Shown in pieces: positions 10,492 through 18,460 of a stretch of DNA of 61,551 nucleotides. The notes below the pieces were generated by a model that worked only from the letters and a program-made list of their open reading frames with translations, was not told the DNA's origin and ran no database searches. Numbering within the stretch: position 1 is the first letter of the stretch; the number at the start of each line of letters is the position of its first letter. Where the stretch lies: contig JAFUZP010000034.1 of the NCBI GenBank assembly GCA_017476545.1, forward strand, positions 1 through 61,551, given 5' to 3'. The DNA is from Alloprevotella sp. (GTDB taxonomy: Bacteria; Bacteroidota; Bacteroidia; Bacteroidales; Bacteroidaceae). The translations under genes were made by a program, and so were the position numbers.

Positions 10492-12900
10492 ATGGACAGA
10501 AACATCCCCCGCCTGCTGACCGTCATCTTCCTCGCGCTCTGCGCCGCCTCCGCTGCGGCACAGCGCACGAAAGTGTTCGGGCAGGTGAAAGACCAGGAGG
10601 GCAACCCCGTCGAGCTGGCCGCCGTCCGTGTGGCAGGCACCGCCGTCCTGACCAACACCGACCTGCGGGGCAATTATACGCTCTACTGCGAGTCGCGCGA
10701 CTCCGTGCTTATTCTCTATTCCATGATCGGCTACTCACCGCGCCGCCGCCTGCTACGCCATCCCGGCGACTCGGTGCGGCTGGACGTCGTACTGCCCACG
10801 CTGGAAAACACGTTCGAAGCGGCCACCGTCCGCGGGCAGCACCTACAGACAACCACCGAGCAGCTGATACAGAAGGCGGACGTAGCCACGATGCCCTCCA
10901 CAACGGGGAACGCCGTTGAGGAAGTCATCGCCACGCAGGCCGGCGTATCCACACACAACGAACTCTCCTCGCAGTACAACGTCCGTGGAGGCTCGTTCGA
11001 CGAGAACGTCGTCTACCTGAACGGCGTGGAGGTGTACCGCCCCATGCTCGTCAGGTCGGGACAGCAGGAAGGCTTGTCCATCATCAATTCCGACATGGTG
11101 GAGCGCATCGGATTCAGCAGCGGCGGTTTCGAGGCGCGCTACGGCGACAAGATGTCCTCCGTGCTGGACATCACGTACAAGAAACCGCAGGAAACGGAAG
11201 GCCGCATCTACGGAAGCCTGCTGGGCGGAGGCCTGTACCTCGGACTCGGCAACCGCAATGTGAGTTTCATGACCAGCGCCCGCTACAAGACGACCCGGTA
11301 CCTACTCGGCTCCCTCGACACGAACGGCGAGTACCGGCCCAACTTCCTGGACTACCAAGCCTACCTGTCCTGGCACCCCGGACGGCGGTGGAGCTTTGAT
11401 ATCATCGGGAACATTTCCGACAACCACTACAACTTCAAACCATCGGACCGGGAAACAAGCTTCGGCACTATGGAGGAAGTGAAGAACTTCAAGGTGTACT
11501 TCGACGGACAGGAGCGCGACAAGTTCCGCACTTACTTCGGGTCGGCCTCCATCACCCGCCACTTCAACACCGAGACTTCCCTGGCCCTGCAATTCTCCAC
11601 CTTCGCCACACAAGAGCGCGAAGCCTACGACATCCAGGGCGAATACTGGCTCAACGAAGCCACCACGCAGGAACAACTCGGAGTGGGCACGTACATGGAG
11701 CACGCCCGGAACCGCCTCAAGGCAAACGTATATAACGCCGGAATACGCTTCCGCACACGGCTGCCGCGCAAACAGGCCGAGAACAGCCACACGCTGCAGG
11801 CCGGCTTCAACTGGATGAGCGAACGCATCACGGAACGCTCCATAGAGTGGGAGATGCGCGACTCCATGGGCTACTCGCTCCCCTACTCGCCCGACGAACT
11901 GAAGCTCATCTACAGCCTGAAGTCGCAGAGCGAAGTGACGCAGCACCGCATCGAGGCCTTCCTGCAGGACGCCTGGCGCATCCGTAGCAAGGCAGGCCTG
12001 TTCAACCTCACCTACGGCCTGCGCCTCTCCCACCTGGACTGGAACAAGGAAACGCTCCTATCGCCCCGCGCCAGCGTAGGATTCCGGCCCGCAGCCAACA
12101 CACACTGGACTCTGCGCCTCGCTACAGGGCTTTACTACCAGACACCCTTCTTCAAGGAACTCCGCGACACCACGATAACAGCCGGCATAGCCACCGTCCG
12201 CCTGAACCGGGACATCAAGTCGCAGCGCAGCGTACACGTCGTGCTCGGAGCGGACTACACCTTCGAAATGCTCAACCGCCCCTTCAAGTTCACCGCCGAA
12301 GCCTACTACAAGGCACTCAGCAACCTGAACCCCTACAGCGTGGACAACGTACGCATCGTTTACTACGGACGCAACATCGCCAAAGGCTACGCCACCGGCA
12401 TCGACTTCAAGCTCTACGGCGAATTTGTCCCGGGAACTGACAGCTGGGTCACCGTCTCCTTCATGCAGACCAAGGAGACCATCGATGGCGTCAGCATCCC
12501 CCGCCCGACCGACCAGCGCTACAACATTTCCCTCTTCTTCACCGACTACTTCCCCGGCTCCACACGTTGGCGCGGCACGCTCAAGCTGGCCTTCGCCGAC
12601 GGCCTGCCATTCGGACCGCCCCACACGGACCGCACGCGGCAGACATTCCGCGCACCGGCCTACAAGCGCGTGGACCTCGGCCTCAGCTACCGCCTCGTGA
12701 ACAACGAAGACCGCCACATCACGACCGGAATCGGACGCATCATAAAGAACGCCTGGCTCGGGCTCGATGCCTTCAACCTCCTCGGAATCTCCAACGTGAA
12801 CAGCTACTACTGGGTCACCGACATCACCAACGCGCAGTACGCCGTGCCTAACTACCTCACCGGCAGGCAGGTCAGCCTGCGCTTCTCCCTCGACTTCTGA
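10492..12900 (+). CDS. TonB-dependent receptor with carboxypeptidase-regulatory-like domain
   Basis: Starting at the ATG at 10492, the 802-residue protein has a signal peptide (LLTVIFLALCAASAAAQ), a carboxypeptidase-regulatory-like beta domain (VFGQVKDQEGNPVELAAV), a plug domain with YNVRGGSFDENVVYLNGVEV, and a 22-strand-type barrel ending in QVSLRFSLDF. No SusD partner follows, so it is not a classical glycan-utilisation pair. The ligand is unknown. It is the last gene of the unit that begins at rsmE, 29 bp after the kinase fusion. Confidence 0.9.
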   Translation: MDRNIPRLLTVIFLALCAASAAAQRTKVFGQVKDQEGNPVELAAVRVAGTAVLTNTDLRGNYTLYCESRDSVLILYSMIGYSPRRRLLRHPGDSVRLDVVLPTLENTFEAATVRGQHLQTTTEQLIQKADVATMPSTTGNAVEEVIATQAGVSTHNELSSQYNVRGGSFDENVVYLNGVEVYRPMLVRSGQQEGLSIINSDMVERIGFSSGGFEARYGDKMSSVLDITYKKPQETEGRIYGSLLGGGLYLGLGNRNVSFMTSARYKTTRYLLGSLDTNGEYRPNFLDYQAYLSWHPGRRWSFDIIGNISDNHYNFKPSDRETSFGTMEEVKNFKVYFDGQERDKFRTYFGSASITRHFNTETSLALQFSTFATQEREAYDIQGEYWLNEATTQEQLGVGTYMEHARNRLKANVYNAGIRFRTRLPRKQAENSHTLQAGFNWMSERITERSIEWEMRDSMGYSLPYSPDELKLIYSLKSQSEVTQHRIEAFLQDAWRIRSKAGLFNLTYGLRLSHLDWNKETLLSPRASVGFRPAANTHWTLRLATGLYYQTPFFKELRDTTITAGIATVRLNRDIKSQRSVHVVLGADYTFEMLNRPFKFTAEAYYKALSNLNPYSVDNVRIVYYGRNIAKGYATGIDFKLYGEFVPGTDSWVTVSFMQTKETIDGVSIPRPTDQRYNISLFFTDYFPGSTRWRGTLKLAFADGLPFGPPHTDRTRQTFRAPAYKRVDLGLSYRLVNNEDRHITTGIGRIIKNAWLGLDAFNLLGISNVNSYYWVTDITNAQYAVPNYLTGRQVSLRFSLDF

Positions 12901-12937
12901 CCCCCGCACACCCCACACAAGCCCCGCCACGGCACAC

Positions 12938-12961
12938 AAAAAAAGCCCCCACGCGGGAGCT
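12938..12961 (-). terminator. Rho-independent terminator of the 12985-13245 gene
   Basis: On the minus strand AGCTCCC and GGGGGCT pair around GCGT, with one U.G pair, and are followed by seven T. It lies 24 bp after the stop of the small minus-strand gene. Confidence 0.75.
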
Positions 12962-12984
12962 TCTCCTTGTAAATCTTCGGCATC

Positions 12985-13245
12985 CTACTCCTCAGGATTC
13001 AAGACAAAGGACTGACCCTCGTAGATGCCGATAGCTCCATCGGAGCAGCCGTTCGGGAACTGCGCGTTGGAAAGGAACCCCTCCATCTCCCACTCAACGC
13101 CGTCATCAAAAGAAACAGGGGGCAATTTCGAGAGGAGGTCTTCGGGGAAATTACCATAAAATGTCCCTTTCTGCGCGCACTCGCTCTCAGAGATGAACCA
13201 GTTATACACCGGCAGCGCATTCTTCTCGTTCATTCTTTCGTCCAT
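12985..13245 (-). CDS. Small protein downstream of RNA element copy 1
   Basis: The 86-residue product is acidic and contains two cysteines and no signal peptide or membrane helix. I do not recognise its fold. Its 5' region matches that of the gene at 55932-56507: both have AAAGTATTAAG, one or two bases, ATGGA(C/T)GA and a second ATG four codons later (MDERM here, MDEKM there). The body of the protein (VSFDDGVEWEMEGFLSNA, AIGIYEGQSF) shows at best weak similarity to the C-terminus of that paralogue (DWDEADFLANVEF, VTGLYRDTRVIIG). No second promoter is visible between the RNA element's terminator and this start, so expression may depend on read-through. Confidence 0.7.
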   Translation of the reverse strand: MDERMNEKNALPVYNWFISESECAQKGTFYGNFPEDLLSKLPPVSFDDGVEWEMEGFLSNAQFPNGCSDGAIGIYEGQSFVLNPEE

Positions 13246-13374
13246 TTCTTAATACTTTAATCTGTTTATAATAGGATTGGTTTCTTACCGCTCACACCAT
13301 CCCCAAGCCTCCCCCTCTCGGGGGGACGGGAGGGGGGCTGGAGGGGCTTCGGGGCATGGGCTTGGTTGCACACG

Positions 13375-13590
13375 AAAAAGCGGCGCACCACACCCCACCG
13401 AAGGGGGCGCGATGCGCCGCTCAATGCGTACCCGTATGCTTGTAACTACTTGATTGCCAAGGTGTATGGGGGGGTGATTCGGACACTTCCCGCCCCGTAA
13501 ACACGGGCGAAGCCAGCCTCCGCACCAGCGGAGGCGGCTATACCGATATTATATATACGCGTAAGGTATCATCAAGTTCCTGATTTCCGC
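13375..13590 (-). ncRNA. Structured RNA element, copy 1 (leader or sRNA)
   Basis: The element runs from just after a consensus promoter to a strong Rho-independent terminator. Helices visible on the minus strand are ACTTGAT with ATCAAGT (an enclosing stem), the hairpin GCCTCCGC-TGGT-GCGGAGGC, CCCGT-GTTT-ACGGG, and the terminator GCGGCGCATC with GGTGCGCCGC followed by TTTTT (13375-13420). It contains no convincing open frame. A copy of nearly identical length and about three quarters or more identity by eye lies at 56650-56865. Between terminator and the downstream gene there is a further G/C-rich hairpin (about 13303-13358). It could be a riboswitch-like attenuator, an independent sRNA, or a 6S-type RNA. 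Confidence 0.72.
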
Positions 13591-13592
13591 TG

Positions 13593-13624
13593 CAAAGGTA
13601 GGGAAATATTTCCGGCAGGCCAAG
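13593..13624 (-). promoter_or_regulatory. Promoter of RNA element copy 1
   Basis: On the minus strand the -33 region CTTG (13624-13621) is followed after 20 bp by the -7 box TACCTTTG (13600-13593). Sequence and spacing are the same in copy 2. Confidence 0.8.
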
Positions 13625-13721
13625 CCCACCGCAAGAAAAACGTGCGACGCGCACAGAGCGGAGATACGAGGTCCGAAACGAAAAAGCCCTCGGGAACGGC
13701 CCCGTTCCCACAAGAAAAGCG

Positions 13722-13729
13722 TACCTTTG
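13722..13729 (+). promoter_or_regulatory. rpiB -7 box
   Basis: TACCTTTG is a full TAnnTTTG match, 42 bp before the rpiB ATG. The leader begins with ACAGGTACGGAG. The promoter is divergent from that of RNA element copy 1, about 120 bp away. Confidence 0.7.
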
Positions 13730-13771
13730 CACAGGTACGGAGTAATTCCACCGCAAAGCAACAATAAAAAG

Positions 13772-14239
13772 ATGAAACAGGAGAACACACCCGCCCGGAC
13801 AGGAGCCATCGGCCTCGCAAGTGACCACGCCGGTTACGGCATCAAAGAATTCGCAAAGCGACATCTCGCCACACTAGGGCTTGAGACCGAAGACTACGGT
13901 ACGCACTCCACCGAAAGCTGCGACTACCCCGACTACGCCCACGCACTGGCCCGCGCCATCGAAAGCGGCGAAGCGGAGCGCGGCATAGCCGTATGCGGCT
14001 CCGGCGAAGGCATCTGCATGACACTCAACAAGCACCAGCAAATTCGCGCCGCCCTGGCCTGGCAACCCGAAATAGCCCGCCTGGCCCGGCAGCACAACGA
14101 CGCCAACGTCCTCTGCCTGCCCGGACGCTTCGTAACCGAAGCGGAAGCCGAAGCCATCATTGATGCCTTCCTCACCACATCCTTTGAGGGCGGACGCCAT
14201 CAGCGCCGCATTGACAAAATGCCCGCCGAGCACCAGTAA
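13772..14239 (+). CDS. rpiB: Ribose-5-phosphate isomerase B
   Basis: This 155-residue enzyme interconverts ribulose-5-phosphate and ribose-5-phosphate in the pentose phosphate pathway. It shows the RpiB/LacAB motifs: IGLASDHAGYGIKEF at the N-terminus, DYPDYAHALARAI, the active-site loop VCGSGEGICMTLNKH containing the catalytic cysteine, and the terminal segment HQRRIDKM. An in-frame ATG at 13727 overlaps the promoter, so the ATG at 13772 is used. The gene appears monocistronic. Confidence 0.95.
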   Translation: MKQENTPARTGAIGLASDHAGYGIKEFAKRHLATLGLETEDYGTHSTESCDYPDYAHALARAIESGEAERGIAVCGSGEGICMTLNKHQQIRAALAWQPEIARLARQHNDANVLCLPGRFVTEAEAEAIIDAFLTTSFEGGRHQRRIDKMPAEHQ

Positions 14240-14324
14240 ACACCCGATTGCGGAACAAGGAAAAAGCGGACGCACAGGCTATTCACGCCAAAGCGTTTTT
14301 TAACAATATATAGGCTGCAAAGGC

Positions 14325-14355
14325 TTGGCCTTTCCAGGCGAAAAAAGTAATTTTG
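14325..14355 (+). promoter_or_regulatory. dnaN promoter
   Basis: TAATTTTG at 14348-14355 matches the -7 consensus; a TTGG at about 14325-14328 stands at the -33 position with 19 bp between them. It would drive the long dnaN-to-pqqD-like unit with a leader of about 50 nt. Confidence 0.65.
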
Positions 14356-14410
14356 CTCCGCAAAAAAGAAAACGCGTACGCGCAGAAATTAAATAAACAC
14401 ACAACAGAAT

Positions 14411-15535
14411 ATGAAATTCGTCATCTCCAGTTCAGTCCTCTCTGCACGCTTGCAGATGGTTGGCCGCGCCATCGCCGCCAAGAACAACCTCCCCATTCTG
14501 GACTGCTTCCTGTTCGAGACAGAAGGAAGCATACTTAAAATCACCGCATCCGACAACGAAACCACGCTCCGCACAAACGTCGAACTGACGGAATGTGACG
14601 CGAACATCCGCTTCGCCGCCAGCGCAAAGACCATTCAGGATGCCATGAAGGAAATTCCCGAGCAGCCGCTGGAATTCTTTGTCAATGAGAAAAACCACGA
14701 AGTCACCGTGGAATACCGCAACGGTAAATACAACTTTATGGCGCAACCCGCCGACGAGTACCCCCTCCCCCCCGCATTGGAAGAGGAGGCATCGGGCATC
14801 AGCGTCGCTCCACAGCGGCTTGCCGAAGCCGTGAACCGCGCTCTGTTCGCCACGGCCGACGATGCACTCCGCCCCGTTATGAACGGAATTTTCTTCGACA
14901 TCAAGGCAGAGGATCTCACCATCGTAGCCAGCGACGGGCACAAACTGGCCTGCAACAAAATCCTCAACGCACCCTCACCCAAAGAAGGGTCGTTCATCAT
15001 GCCGAAGAAGCCCGCCACCCTGCTCAAGAACATACTGGGTAAGGCGGACGACGAAGTAGCCATCCGTTTTGACGGACGTAACGCCGAAGTGAAGACATCC
15101 GGCTTCGAGATGACCTGCCGCCTCATCGAGGGACGCTTCCCCAACTACGCCAGCGTTATTCCGAAGGACAATCCGAACACCGTAACCGTGAACCGCGATG
15201 CAATGATCGCCGCGCTACGCCGCGTCCTCGTGTTCTCCAGTGCCGTCAGCTCCTTGGTTAAGGTTCGCCTTGATGCCAGCAAGATGACAATTTCTTCGCA
15301 GGACACGGACTTCTCCATGTCCGCAGAGGAATCCTTGCTCTGCGACTATGCCGGCACCCCCATGAGCATCGGCTTCAAGGGTCCCTACCTGCTAGAACTT
15401 ATCAACAACCTTCAGGGAGAAGAAATCGTCATACGGCTTGCGGACGCTAGCCGCGCCGGTGTCATCGTCCCCGCCGAACAGAAAGAAGGCGAGGAAGTGC
15501 TGATGCTGCTGATGCCTATGATGCTCAACGACTAA
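14411..15535 (+). CDS. dnaN: DNA polymerase III beta subunit (sliding clamp)
   Basis: The 374-residue product forms the ring-shaped processivity clamp of the replicase. It begins MKFVISSSVLSARLQMVG and shows the clamp signatures DNETTLRT, SDGHKLA, LIEGRFPNYASVIP and the C-terminal region VIVPAEQKEGEEVLMLLMPMML. Length and motif order fit the family over the whole protein. As usual in Bacteroidales it is not beside dnaA but heads a cluster with an exonuclease, coaBC, DUF4835 and recN. It is separated from the exonuclease gene by 50 bp. Confidence 0.97.
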   Translation: MKFVISSSVLSARLQMVGRAIAAKNNLPILDCFLFETEGSILKITASDNETTLRTNVELTECDANIRFAASAKTIQDAMKEIPEQPLEFFVNEKNHEVTVEYRNGKYNFMAQPADEYPLPPALEEEASGISVAPQRLAEAVNRALFATADDALRPVMNGIFFDIKAEDLTIVASDGHKLACNKILNAPSPKEGSFIMPKKPATLLKNILGKADDEVAIRFDGRNAEVKTSGFEMTCRLIEGRFPNYASVIPKDNPNTVTVNRDAMIAALRRVLVFSSAVSSLVKVRLDASKMTISSQDTDFSMSAEESLLCDYAGTPMSIGFKGPYLLELINNLQGEEIVIRLADASRAGVIVPAEQKEGEEVLMLLMPMMLND

Positions 15536-15585
15536 CCACATCTTACCCCCCCGTTCCCACAGCACTGCACGGACACGGGACTACG

Positions 15586-16368
15586 ATGAACGCCCTGCAC
15601 ATGAAGCTTAATCTGAAACGACCCATCATTTTCTTTGACATTGAGGCCACCGGCCTCAATGTTGTTAAGGACAGAATCGTGGAATTGTGCTTCCTTAAAA
15701 TCCACCCGAACGGTAACGAGGAGGCACAGACGCTACGCTTCAACCCCGATAAGCACATCTCGGAGGAAGCCAGCAGCGTGAACGGCATCACGGATGAGGA
15801 CGTTAAGGATTGTCCACTATTCAAGGAAAAAGCGGAAGAACTCGCAGGCATTTTCCGCGACTGCGACCTTGCCGGCTTCAACTCCAACCAGTACGATGTG
15901 CCTATGCTCGTAGAGGAATTCGCTCGCGCTGGGATTGGGTTTGACACCCAACGCTGCAAGCTCATCGACGTGCAGAACATTTTCCACAAGATGGAGCCCC
16001 GCACCCTCTCCGCCGCCTATAAATTCTATTGCGGGAAAGACCTGCAAAACGCCCACACGGCACTAGGAGACACCCGGGCCACCTATGATGTCCTATTGGC
16101 CCAATTGGAACGCTATGGTGACGGCCTGCAGAATGACGTGGCCTGGCTGGCTGAATTTTCACAGCGCAACCGCAACATCGACCTTGCGGGACGCTTCATC
16201 TACGACGAACAAGGTAAGCCCATCGTAAACTTCGGAAAATACAAGGGCCGCCACGTGAGGGACGTGCTCAAATCCGATCCCGGCTACTACGGATGGGTCA
16301 TGCAGGGCGACTTCAGTCAAGACACGAAACAAACGCTCACACGTTTACGCTTAAAAGAAGGGATATGA
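15586..16368 (+). CDS. DEDDh 3'-5' exonuclease (DnaQ-like)
   Basis: This 260-residue nuclease carries the three exonuclease motifs: FFDIEATGL (Exo I with the catalytic D and E), NSNQYDVPML (Exo II) and HTALGDTRAT (Exo III, DEDDh type). A C-terminal extension, VNFGKYKGRHVRDVLKSDPGYYGWV, is a small domain often found attached to such nucleases and to DUF3820 proteins. It may act in proofreading or DNA repair; its position directly after dnaN is conserved in Bacteroidales. The start could also be the ATG at 15601. The gene overlaps coaBC by 4 bp. Confidence 0.88.
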   Translation: MNALHMKLNLKRPIIFFDIEATGLNVVKDRIVELCFLKIHPNGNEEAQTLRFNPDKHISEEASSVNGITDEDVKDCPLFKEKAEELAGIFRDCDLAGFNSNQYDVPMLVEEFARAGIGFDTQRCKLIDVQNIFHKMEPRTLSAAYKFYCGKDLQNAHTALGDTRATYDVLLAQLERYGDGLQNDVAWLAEFSQRNRNIDLAGRFIYDEQGKPIVNFGKYKGRHVRDVLKSDPGYYGWVMQGDFSQDTKQTLTRLRLKEGI

Positions 16369-17567
16369 TGCGCGGAAAACATATCGTATTGGGAATTACC
16401 GGCAGTATCGCCGCCTATAAGAGTTGCCACCTCATCCGTCTCTTTGTCAAGGCCGGAGCGGAAGTACAGGTCGTCATCACACCGGCCGGCAAGGAGTTCA
16501 TCACACCCGTCACCCTGTCCGCTCTCACATCAAAACCGGTCATCAGCGACTTTTTCGCACAGCGGGACGGTTCGTGGCATAGCCATGTGGACTTAGGCTT
16601 ATGGGCGGATGCCATGGTCATAGCACCCGCCACTGCGGCAACCATCGGAAAAATGGCCAACGGCATCGCGGACAACATGCTCATCACTACGTATCTTTCC
16701 ATGAAAGCCCCTGTGTTTATTGCGCCAGCCATGGACTTGGACATGTTCGCACACCCAGTAACGCAGGCCAACCTCCAGCGGCTACGCGGCTTCGGACATA
16801 CGATTATAGAGCCTGCCAGCGGAGAGCTTGCCAGCCATCTCACGGGTAAAGGCCGTATGGAAGAGCCCGAAAACATCTTCAAGCGTGTGGAAGCGTATTT
16901 CTCCACAGGGCGGCAGATGGCGGGCAAGCGCATCCTGATTACCGCCGGACCAACTTACGAAAAGATTGACCCCGTCCGCTTTATCGGCAACTATTCATCG
17001 GGAAAGATGGGGTTTGCCCTTGCCGAAGCCTGCGCGGAACGGGGCGCGGAAGTAGAACTGATTTGCGGCCCCACTACCCTATCCACGCATCATCCCGCCA
17101 TCCACCGGACGGACGTGGAAAGTGCGGATGAAATGTACAAAGCCTGCATCCGCTCCTTCCCCAAAGCGGATGCCGCTGTCCTGAGTGCTGCCGTTGCCGA
17201 CTTTACCATGGAGCATACCGCCGAACAGAAGATGAAACGCGAAGGAACAGGGGAGCTACAACTGCGCCTCTCTCCCACCCGGGACATCGCGGCGGAACTG
17301 GGAAGGATGAAAAAGCCCGGGCAACGCCTCATCGGCTTTGCACTGGAAACAACTGATGAGGAACGGAACGCGCGACTGAAACTGGAAAGGAAAGGCCTTG
17401 ACTTTATCGTACTGAATTCCCTACGCGACAAAGGAGCCGGTTTCGCACACGACACGAACAAAATCACCATCATCACTAAAAGTGGCCAACAAGCTTTCCC
17501 GCTCAAGCACAAGCGCGAAGTAGCCGCCGACATCGTAGAACAGTTATGCCTACTCCTCGAAGAATAA
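16365..17567 (+). CDS. coaBC: Phosphopantothenoylcysteine synthetase/decarboxylase
   Basis: This bifunctional enzyme of coenzyme A synthesis first joins cysteine to 4'-phosphopantothenate and then decarboxylates the product. The N-terminal flavoprotein half has GITGSIAAYKS and the PAMDLDMF stretch that corresponds to the PAMNxxM motif, with Asp replacing the usual Asn. The C-terminal ligase half has the segment NYSSGKMGFALAEA and KREGTGELQLRLSPTRDI. Start codons at 16365 and 16368 are both possible; the first overlaps the exonuclease stop (ATGA). The Asp variant should be compared with other Bacteroidales, where I believe it is usual. Confidence 0.93.
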   Translation: MMRGKHIVLGITGSIAAYKSCHLIRLFVKAGAEVQVVITPAGKEFITPVTLSALTSKPVISDFFAQRDGSWHSHVDLGLWADAMVIAPATAATIGKMANGIADNMLITTYLSMKAPVFIAPAMDLDMFAHPVTQANLQRLRGFGHTIIEPASGELASHLTGKGRMEEPENIFKRVEAYFSTGRQMAGKRILITAGPTYEKIDPVRFIGNYSSGKMGFALAEACAERGAEVELICGPTTLSTHHPAIHRTDVESADEMYKACIRSFPKADAAVLSAAVADFTMEHTAEQKMKREGTGELQLRLSPTRDIAAELGRMKKPGQRLIGFALETTDEERNARLKLERKGLDFIVLNSLRDKGAGFAHDTNKITIITKSGQQAFPLKHKREVAADIVEQLCLLLEE

Positions 17568-18457
17568 CACGCGCCATCGCGCTCCTGTGCCTCCTCCTGC
17601 CAGCCGCTGTGCATGCGCAGGAGATAGAAGCACGCATCAATATCAACCACCAGCGCGTAGAACAGACTTCGGAGTCCGTCTTTGAAGCCCTGAAAACGGC
17701 ACTGACCGAATTCGTAAACAACCGCCAGTGGACAAACATGCAATTCCAACGCAACGAGAGAATTCAATGCGTGTTCAACATAACAGTGAATAAGTATTCG
17801 GAAAGCGACAACCGATTTGAGTGTACGCTCAACTTGCAGTGTACACGACCTGTTTTCGGATCTACTTATACGACGACCGTATTCGCCAACCAAGACAACA
17901 GTTTCGGCTTCAATTTCCAAGAGTTCGACCGGTTAGAGTTCCGCCAGGATATCATAGACAATGAACTCACGGCACTCATGGCTTACTACATCTACCTCAT
18001 GATTGGTATGGACGGTGACGCCATGGCCCCGTTGGGCGGCACAGACGCCCTCACCACGGCACAGGCCATCGTGAACAATGCCCAGTCCCTATCCTCAAAA
18101 GGCTGGCGGGCATTCGATGACAGTAAGAACCGCCACGCTATAATCAACGATTTGCTGGATAGCGGCATGGAGCCGTTCCGACAGATGCAGTACAAATATT
18201 ACCGTGAAGGGTTAGACACGATGTCGGAAAATGCCGACCGGGGACGCGCAGCCATCACAGAGTCCATGGAACTCCTGCGGAAAGCGCGCGAGAACAAGCC
18301 CCTGTCCATGCTTCCCCAGCTATTCACGGAATATAAGTCGGACGAGATTGTGAGCATCTACAAGGGAAAAGGTACTGCAAAAGAAAAAGAGAGCATCATA
18401 GAACTGCTCTCAGGCATCAATGCCTCAAAGATTAGTGAGTGGAACCAGATGAAGTAA
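17546..18457 (+). CDS. DUF4835 family secreted protein
   Basis: The 303-residue product starts with a signal peptide (AIALLCLLLPAAVHAQE) and is otherwise soluble. The segments ARININHQRVEQT, FQEFDRLEFRQDIIDNELTAL and GWRAFDDSKNRHAIINDLLD are those of the DUF4835 family of Bacteroidota. Its molecular role is unknown; a place in the periplasm or at the cell surface is inferred. It overlaps the end of coaBC by 22 bp and is followed 3 bp later by recN, an order that is conserved across Bacteroidales. Confidence 0.87.
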   Translation: MPTPRRITRAIALLCLLLPAAVHAQEIEARININHQRVEQTSESVFEALKTALTEFVNNRQWTNMQFQRNERIQCVFNITVNKYSESDNRFECTLNLQCTRPVFGSTYTTTVFANQDNSFGFNFQEFDRLEFRQDIIDNELTALMAYYIYLMIGMDGDAMAPLGGTDALTTAQAIVNNAQSLSSKGWRAFDDSKNRHAIINDLLDSGMEPFRQMQYKYYREGLDTMSENADRGRAAITESMELLRKARENKPLSMLPQLFTEYKSDEIVSIYKGKGTAKEKESIIELLSGINASKISEWNQMK

Positions 18458-18460
18458 TAT

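Noticed and set aside
8993-12900. A SusCD-type polysaccharide utilisation locus around the TonB-dependent receptor
   Set aside because: No SusD gene, glycosidase or regulator adjoins the receptor.
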